From Selaginella moellendorffii (taxonomy: Eukaryota; Streptophyta; Lycopodiopsida; Selaginellales; Selaginellaceae), in NCBI RefSeq assembly GCF_000143415.4, contig NW_003314263.1, forward strand, positions 2,072,749 through 2,136,748: a stretch of 64,000 nucleotides of DNA. The letters run 5' to 3'. The position numbers and the translations under genes were made by a program. Shown piece after piece: positions 56,891 through 64,000 of this stretch. Under the pieces are notes generated by a model, which was not told the DNA's origin, searched no databases, and worked only from the letters and a program-made list of their open reading frames with translations. The stretch's first letter is position 1. Every line of letters begins with the position of its first letter.

Positions 56891-57969
56891 CTTGATAAAC
56901 TCTACAGCCTTCTCGTAGAGTGTTCTAGGCTACTTTGTTGTGGACCGTGATTCCAACTGGATCATCACTTTGGAGAGCTCGATGGTCCAGCCTTGTTGCA
57001 CTCACATCAATATTGCTTTTCAAAGTCTACCAATGCAATCCTAGACAAGTAGAAGAGCTAGAGTTTTTTTGCACATCAATCTTGAAAGGCTTTGGAGGTT
57101 TTCTTTGTCCTAGTTCCCATGAACTTCTCAAAAATCGGTGACTCCAAACATTGTTAAAAGATTTTCCAGAGAAGTTCCTTGGCTAATTACACTAGAGGAA
57201 GGTGCATGGAAGGCAAAGTTCCATGGCCAATGAGGCAGCACATATTCCTTGAGCAGCCAATCAATTGCATGCCTACATAATCTTCCAATTAGAACTTCCC
57301 GAAAATGAGAGGAATTAGGGATTTGATTGTGAACATTAAACCTTTAAGGGAGTATTTTAGTCAACAACAAAACTTTTTTAGACTCGATACTAGTTCTATA
57401 TAATCTTATTCATTCAATCTCTTCTTTTCTAAGTTGCTGCTAAAGAGAGTGAAACTATTGATCCTTTCTAAAGCAAAACTAGTCTAAGGTGGAAAAATAT
57501 TGTCAACAAAGCTAAGCTGAAGCTTAGAGTTTGGACATGTTTGAAACTATAACAAAGGATGTGAAAGGAAAGGTGATTTTTGAGATTCTTTGTTTAGAAT
57601 GCAACAAAGATTTCAATAGTGGTGTTAAGCATGACATAGTGAGAATTTTTGTCTCATTTGAAAATTGAAGGGCATAAGAAAGCAATGAAACAATTCCTAG
57701 GAGAGAGTACTAATGACAGCTCGATCAATTCACTTCCAATAATTGAGATTGAACAAAAAGCTTGTAGAGGAAATTATGGCTGTGGTTATTGAATTTTGCA
57801 AGACACTGAATTGTGACTTGGTCTTATTGCCACTTTAACAAGATAACTTTTTATTTTTGGTATTTTTATTGATAGGTATTTTTTTTCTTATTCTGGATAG
57901 ATATTTAAAGATAAATGCACATGTTTTTTAATACAAAACTTTTTTCAAAATGAGACTGTTACTCAAAAG
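56891..57969. other. Repeat-derived DNA without recognised genes
   Basis: Short frames only. A stretch near 57350-57500 is AT-rich. Nothing identified. Confidence 0.45.
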
Positions 57970-58150
57970 TTTTCATTAGGGGTGATGATGTTGCACCAAA
58001 ACATTGTGGAGACAATGTGATATTAATCCCAAGGATGTGTACATTGGATACCTTCCTCTTACACACATTCTTGAGTTGACTGCAGTAGTAAGTTCTTTGG
58101 TTGCTTTGGTCTTAGAAGAAAAGATGCACATGTTTCGCATGCATGTAGAA
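57970..58150 (+). pseudogene. Diverged LACS exon 4 fragment with flanking intron
   Basis: Starts at a TTCATTAG acceptor followed by GGGTGATGATGTTGCAC, the same point as exon 4 of the LACS gene (GGGGTGATAATGTCGCAC). It continues PKDVYIGYLPLTHILELTA against PKDVYIAYLPLAHILELTA, then keeps a GTAAGTTC donor and an intron that still aligns with the LACS intron (AGAAGAAAAGA). About 30 bases are missing after the codons for HQNIV. The presence of intron shows a DNA-level copy, not a retrocopy. No other LACS exons were seen nearby. Confidence 0.8.
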
Positions 58151-58604
58151 TACAATGAGTGCTAATGATATATACATCAAGAAACCAAAGTGCCAACACT
58201 ACTCCGTAGTAGTGGTTTGTGGCCATAATGGCCTCAGTTGTGATGTTTTATATAGTTGCCATATATGGCTTTTATGGTTCTCTTGAAGTGCTCTTTGTAT
58301 GGCAAGGAATTTGTTTGCTTTTTTTCTTCTTTACACTAACATATTACATTTGTTTTAGATTTCTGTTGAACAGCCTCTGTGTTGGATGCCATGGAATTGG
58401 ATTGGCATGATATATTTTGACTTGCACAAAACACAAGACTGAGAAGGGACAAAGATAATGTGGACTTAAGAGTTTTTGGTATCATCTTGCATTAGCAATG
58501 CACGCTTTAGAATGCTTAGGTAAAACTTTTATCTTGAAGAACGAAGAGTTTCTCACTACATAAACTCAACAACCCTTCTATAGTTGGGCATAAGTCAAAC
58601 AAAA

Positions 58605-58893
58605 ATAATCTGATTTTGGGTCCATCTCAGGTTCATCTCAAGTTCATCTCAGACTCAATCCCAACACTTCTACATATCATGTGTAGGTCCTTTTATGTTC
58701 CTTTTCTAGAGGCTCACTTATTGATCACTTCGTGTTTATTCGAGCACTTTGTTGGGAGTTCCACTCTCACTCTCAATTTTTCAAATTAAAGCTTTTAGTC
58801 CAAACGTGTTACATTTGTTTAGCTTCTACTTCAACCACTACTATATGACACCCTCTCAACTCCACTTTAGGGCTTAGGGATTTGTGTCTCACA
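58605..58893 (-). mobile_element. Family A LTR, 5' part, inverted
   Basis: Minus-strand start TGTGAGACACAAATCCC at 58893, running to the first minisatellite units near 58620 and then breaking off. It again stops in the minisatellite, as the copy at 53331 does. Confidence 0.7.
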
Positions 58894-59108
58894 TACCATT
58901 TAGAAATGTTATAGTACAATAGCACTTGACAGGCCTGTGGCCCTCACCATAGTGTTGCTTAGCTAGGGGCCATAGCCATGGCACTACCAAATGAAGGCTG
59001 TGGCTAGGCTATGCTAAATCACTTGAGTTAAGCAAGAAATGGCAATGGGAGGTGAGTATCAAGATGGAACCTAACATTTAGTAGATCTAACACAATATCA
59101 AGCAATTT

Positions 59109-60664
59109 GTAAACAACTAAATTTTTCATTTTACTTTAGTCACTTAACCATGCTTTTGACCTTTTGGAAGAGTCTCACCCACAACTTCCATAGGTCCTTA
59201 TCTGCCTTGAGGTACTTGCTTACCCCCAAATGTGATCTCAAGATTTAAACTTAATCCAAATGTTCTATGTATCAAAAGTACCACTAACATCTTAGTCTAT
59301 TACATTAAACTTATATCCATTTGCATTTGTCTCATTGATAGTCCAATATCACCCACAACACAATCCCATTTTTTCAAGATTGGGCCCTCTATTCATGAGT
59401 AGTTATCATATGACCACACTTTAGCATCCTTAACACATGAGGAACACTATCCCTTGATAGCCTCCCAACACCACCACTAGTTTAGGGTTCGAAGGCCAAT
59501 CCCATTAACCTTTAAGACTTCCTTACCACATAACTATACCTTTAGTCACCAAGCAAAAAGACCACTTCACTTTGTTTCCATGATCTGAGATTTTAGGACA
59601 ACATTTCAAAACACTGTGGCCGAATGCAAGCATTGTAGGTACTCCTCTCACCTTTCATCATTAAAGTGCCCTAGCTATATGGCTAAAATGAGGTTTTGAT
59701 AAGCCATGCAAGGTATCCAAGTAGGTAGTGCCACCCACACTTGGATTAAAAGTATTGACTATCCAATCTCCTAAGGGAGCTAAAGTTACCTTTAGGACAA
59801 TTCACCAAGTTACTCCATCCATATTCACTATAGCTTTGGATTCCTTAATAGTTATATCATCTCCCCCCACATATGTGTAACCTTCTTCGGTTACACTAGC
59901 CTTTTTTGGCTAAATTAGTTACACTAAAGTCCTCCCAGTATTATCCCATAGGGACTCACTAAACCCCCTAGGGTTTAGGAGACAACCTCTTTGGGCTTTC
60001 ACCCTCAAACTCAAATTTGGATGCAAATTCAAACCCGGTCTCAAACTTGATCTTAATTTGGGTCTCGGTCTTGAACTCCATCTTGGACTCCTTCTCTGAC
60101 TCCATTTTAGACTACATATCAAATTCCATCCCAGACTTCATCTCACATTCCTCGGACTCTATTTTAGACTCTAGTGTGTGTAACCTTCTTTAGTCACACT
60201 GGCCTTTTTTGGTTAAATTAAATCCTCCCAATACTATTCAAGACTCGTATTAAGCCTAGTCTTGACACTTCCACATGCCACAACACTTGCCATAAGTTGG
60301 TAATTTTTTTGTCCCCTTTTTGAGACTCACTCCCCAATTGCTTCATGATCGTTCCTTGAGCACTTCTTTGGGATGGTAAGTGTTAGTAATTTTTTTGTCC
60401 CCTTTTCAAAACTCACTCTCTAATTGCTTAGAAATAAACACTTTATTGGGATGGTAAATGTTGGTAATTTTTTGTCCCCTTTTCGAGACTCAATCCCCAA
60501 TTTGCTTCATACTTATTCCTTGAGCACTTCTTTGGGAATTCCACTCTTGCTTTCAATTTTCTGAGTTAGAACTTTTAATCCAAACATGTTATGCTTGTTG
60601 GGCTTTTACTTCGGCCACTACCATATGGCACACTTTGGGCTCCACTTTGAGACTTAGGAATTTG
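59109..60664 (-). mobile_element. Near-complete family A LTR, inverted and split by a Cassandra element
   Basis: Minus-strand end at 59109 (TTTACA), minisatellite at about 60015-60170, and start near 60664. The first nine or so bases of the LTR (TGTGAGA) lie on the far side of the Cassandra insertion, at 61221-61228. The segment 60300-60480 contains a local repeat (TTTTTTGTCCCCTTTT...GAGACTCA, three copies). Confidence 0.7.
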
Positions 60665-61215
60665 TGTAATGTCTTAAATTTAGACTTTTTAGGAGGTCAC
60701 CCAATCTAATATTAAGGACATTTAACTCTAAGTATTCCAAAACCCTTAACTGATTAGAAAATAGGGTGCACTCTTGTTCATAAGCCTTTCCTTCTATATT
60801 TAAACTCTATGGATCGTTTTTCAAGTCATTCTCTTTAGTTATTTACAATTCACCATATTTCTCTACAAGTTCACGCCCTCGTGAATGGAAGCTGAAAACC
60901 ACAACTCTCCCGAAAGCCCCACTCTCTTGACACCCTACCCCTAGAAAACTAGACATGCTAGATGTCAATTAACATGTGGTATAATTCCCTTAAGCAACTA
61001 ATAGAGTCGGATTTAAGACCTTTTTAATACCAAATGTAAGCTCCTGAATTTAGACTTCCAGAAGGTTACTCAACCCAGTAGTATTCAAACCCAAAAATAC
61101 TTAACCCCAAATATCCCAAGACCCTTAACCGATTGAAAAAGGGGGTGCACTTTTATTTATGGGCCCTTTTTCTTTATATTTAAACCCCATGGATTGTTAT
61201 CTTCAGTTTCTTATA
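60665..61215 (-). mobile_element. Complete Cassandra-type TRIM element
   Basis: On the minus strand: LTR 61215-61035 (181 bases), a degenerate primer site TTTGGTATTA just inside, an internal region of 187 bases (61034-60848) without coding capacity, and LTR 60847-60665 (183 bases) in the same orientation. Both LTRs carry the 5S-like core, less well kept than at 56.8 kb. The flanks ATTTG (60660-60664) and ATTTT (61216-61220) are a 4-of-5 target duplication. It interrupts the first bases of a family A LTR. Confidence 0.88.
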
Positions 61216-61228
61216 ATTTTTTTCTCAC

Positions 61229-63843
61229 ACAATTTATGTAGTAGGTATTTCACAATAAAACTCTCTTTAGTGGTTAAGTTATAAATTTTCCTTTTCTAAT
61301 TTGCCAATTTACTTTGTCTATCCAACTATTACCTTAGCCTCAATTAAGTTCCCTTGCCAAGGTTCCCGCCTATTTTACCAACTCTTACTTGGTCTTATTC
61401 AGATTCAACTTCTCACTACACAAGTAACAAAGTGTTATCTATTTATCTATAGATTCCCAAACTTTCTCTTAATTCCCTTCCTTAGGTTAAGCTAAATTTA
61501 AAGTTAGACTACACTCCCCATAGACTCAAGAAGCCAAACATACCAAACCTCCAAGTTTCTAACATCCCTTAGTAAAACAAAATTTAATCACAAAACCCTT
61601 TAAATCCTAAGTTTTTGGTGCATCTCTTTTACAGGGAAATATTTTAATAACCCAGTATGGATACCCCTACTCTCCCACCTCCGTCCCAAAGGGAAAGCCC
61701 AAGCCCTTAAGAAGGAGCAAGGACTAGTACTCAAGTGGGGCAACATCCCATCTGAGCTAAAAACATTGCAATCAATTTTCCTTCTGGGAGTGAGAGTTGT
61801 TTTTGAGCTTTCTCTTGAATGGCTTCTTTGGCACCCCTCGAGTCCATGTTCACCCACCAAGGCCACCAACCCCCCAATCTTAACCTCAACTCGATTTAGA
61901 AACACAATTGGAGAGTTCTTTCAAAATTAAGTCCATCCCTACTATCCTTTTAGAACCATCCCCATCCGCCCATCCCCCCCCCCCCCTCGAATCTTGGACT
62001 CAACCTCGGACTTAGTTTCAAACTTCATCTTATATGATGAACTCTTTATCATTTCGGTCATGATTTCGAAAATTCTTTACCCTATGATGTTTGGAGGTTT
62101 TATGATGCAGTACAAATCCCACTATATCAACTACCATCAACATGTTAGTTCAATTTGGAGGATTAAAGGGAGAGTTAGCCAGATTGCACAGCCAAGATTA
62201 TAACCCTAATAGCAAAGTATATTGTATTGTGGTAATGCTCATTTTTGGTTTTTGATATCTAAGTGTAGAAATATTTCACAGAAGTATTCAAACTTCCCCT
62301 ATAGCTCTGGCAAATTTTGCAACCCTAGAAGAGAAGAACACATTCGAACTTTTCAAGAATTACTATGATGAAGCATTACTCTAATAGGATCATTTGGTAT
62401 TTGTATGAAGAGGTTTAATCCTTTCTTTTTCTTCGTGTGATGAGTGAGTATTCTATGGCTTATGGAAACAACATAGAGATCTGTCCATCTACCTCAATGT
62501 TGTGGATTGCACAACTTTGCCTTATGGACTGATTGCAATTTGTCATTAGTTAGTTCGAGCAAAAACTTTATATATGCAAAGCTACTATAACTAAAGAGTA
62601 GTCAAGATTGAACATTAAGTGTTTTGTCTAGATACCCAGGCTTACATGTTACTTCAAAAACTTATAGAGGATGTAGAGGTAGACATAAATATTAGGAATG
62701 TGATAGATTACTAAACTTACAATTCAAAAAAGGAGATTGGTTTTATCAAGTTGAAGAATCAAGGAGCAACCTGCTACATGAACTTGCTAATTCATATATA
62801 TTACAGCCATAAGATAACTTTTGTCTCTTATCACTAAACAAACAAGACATACTATTCATTCAGCAAGAAGAATTGATAATTTTAAGCATTAAAGCATACC
62901 ACATTACTTGTCTCCAATGCAATTAAAATCAAGGGGAAGGGTTTGATGATGTTGTTAAGAAGTCCATCTCAAGAGATATTGGTTATGCTCATGTGGTGTC
63001 TATATTTGTCTCCAAAGCAACTTGCTGCATGAGGAGGAAACAATGGCCTTAGATGAGCATAAAGCACATGCTTAGATGCCATGCTTGAAAGATGACATCC
63101 CTCTATTTGGGATGAGACACTGTTTATGGAGCTAACACTCTATTACATCACCTGCTTGTCAAATGCCAAAAGGAGTGCTTCTGCTAGAACATTGGGTTGG
63201 GACTATGTGTGAATTAGTTGTTTATACAGAAGAATAAACTAAAATATACTATGAAGTATTTAGGAAATCTTATAACTTATAAATACAAACAAATAATACC
63301 TGTTAGATAATAAAATATCATAGAATATCTAAGTATATTCTACAACCCCAGCCCCCTATAGGTTTGTTGAAACAAACCAAACCTATGTGTTTTAAAACCA
63401 AAACTGGTATCAATTTTAGATATTTGTACTTTTTATATAAGTTTTGTTCAAAAATAAATATATATATATAGAAGTACTTTGAACCAAAAATGGCTGTTAA
63501 AAATATGCTTTCCTTGATAAGTTTGAATATCTTTTTCTAGCACTAGAAGCTTTACTTAGTTATGATATACTGCTTATCAACACTTCTGTGGTAAAGCATT
63601 ACCTCCAACAAAGCAAGCCACTACTCTTGCCACATATCACTCACTTGGGAATGGGTTTTGATCTTCTTACACACCAGACCCAATAAACTCATGGCCTCTC
63701 AATTCATTGAATATTCAATTGAAAAGAAATATCACCAATCACTCCAAAGGAAACTGAGGTTAAAGTCTCATTTGCACTTAAATAGTGCATTGGATTAGCC
63801 TTTGGATTTTCATTTGTGTCATGAGTCAAACTTCTAAACTCCT
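61229..63843. other. Repeat-derived and unassigned DNA
   Basis: No gene recognised. It contains a run of about 15 C at 61972-61986 followed by a short minus-strand minisatellite remnant (61987-62035), and a family C repeat copy at 63225-63345. A frame at 61905-61600 (minus) has no known domain. Confidence 0.45.
63225..63345 (+). repeat. AT-rich dispersed repeat (family C), copy 3
   Basis: Shares AGTATTTAGGAAATCTTATAA, TTATAAATACAA, CTGTTAGATAATA and TATCTAAGTATATTC-type strings with 11560-11690. Confidence 0.5.
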
Positions 63844-64000
63844 TGTGAGACACAAACTCCCTAGGCCCCAAAGTGGAGCCGAAAAGGGTGCCACGTGGTA
63901 GTGGCCGAAGCGAAAGCCCAAATGAGTGTAACACGTTTGGATTAAAAGCTCTGACTTGGAAGGTCGAGAGCGGGAGTGGAACTCCCAACAAAGTGCTCAA
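63844..64000 (+). mobile_element. Family A LTR start, cut by the window end
   Basis: Begins TGTGAGACACAAACTCCC and follows the reference LTR through the GGTGCCACGTGGTAGTGGCC string to the last base of the window. Confidence 0.75.

Overview
This window is nuclear DNA of a land plant and fits a lycophyte such as Selaginella best. The plant-specific genes (HUA2-like, CURT1, class-9-type acyl-CoA synthetase, PPR, RH29), the very short introns (about 45-70 bases) and the tight gene packing point that way. The species call is inference; the plant call rests on the gene families. Exon structures were read from splice sites and reading frame, and the complete spliced genes sum to whole codons.

1-9.5 kb: the 3' part of a HUA2-like gene is followed by a gene carrying a possible plant mobile/transposon-type domain. 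The HUA2 tail plus the second gene was copied about 5 kb downstream. The downstream copy of the second gene is open and spliceable; the upstream copy is frameshifted. Between them lie AT-rich DNA, a class II formin fragment and a decayed minus-strand kinase-like region.

9.7-19.2 kb: a large inverted duplication. Each arm (about 3 kb) carries a bulb-type (GNA) lectin gene and a secreted fungal-type FAD oxidase gene. In the left arm the lectin is open and the oxidase broken; in the right arm the oxidase is intact and the lectin broken.

19.5-43.4 kb: a dense housekeeping block: 3-ketodihydrosphingosine reductase, Pumilio/PUF protein, a small plastid membrane protein, CURT1, PSMD9, a PPR protein head-to-head with RNA helicase RH29, then a stretch with a Ty3 integrase relic, a UDP-glycosyltransferase, a one-domain LysM protein, a DUF1295 membrane reductase, and a long-chain acyl-CoA synthetase converging on it tail to tail.

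43.8-64 kb: decayed LRR/F-box DNA, then mostly retrotransposon DNA. Copies of a roughly 1.4-1.6 kb LTR (called family A here) containing a 12-base-type minisatellite lie in both orientations and are nested in each other. Smaller elements whose roughly 180-195 base LTRs carry the internal promoter half of 5S rRNA are Cassandra-type TRIMs. One is complete and sits inside a family A LTR; another is a solo LTR with a perfect 5-base target duplication. A diverged piece of the acyl-CoA synthetase gene lies among them. No gag or pol was recognised in family A.
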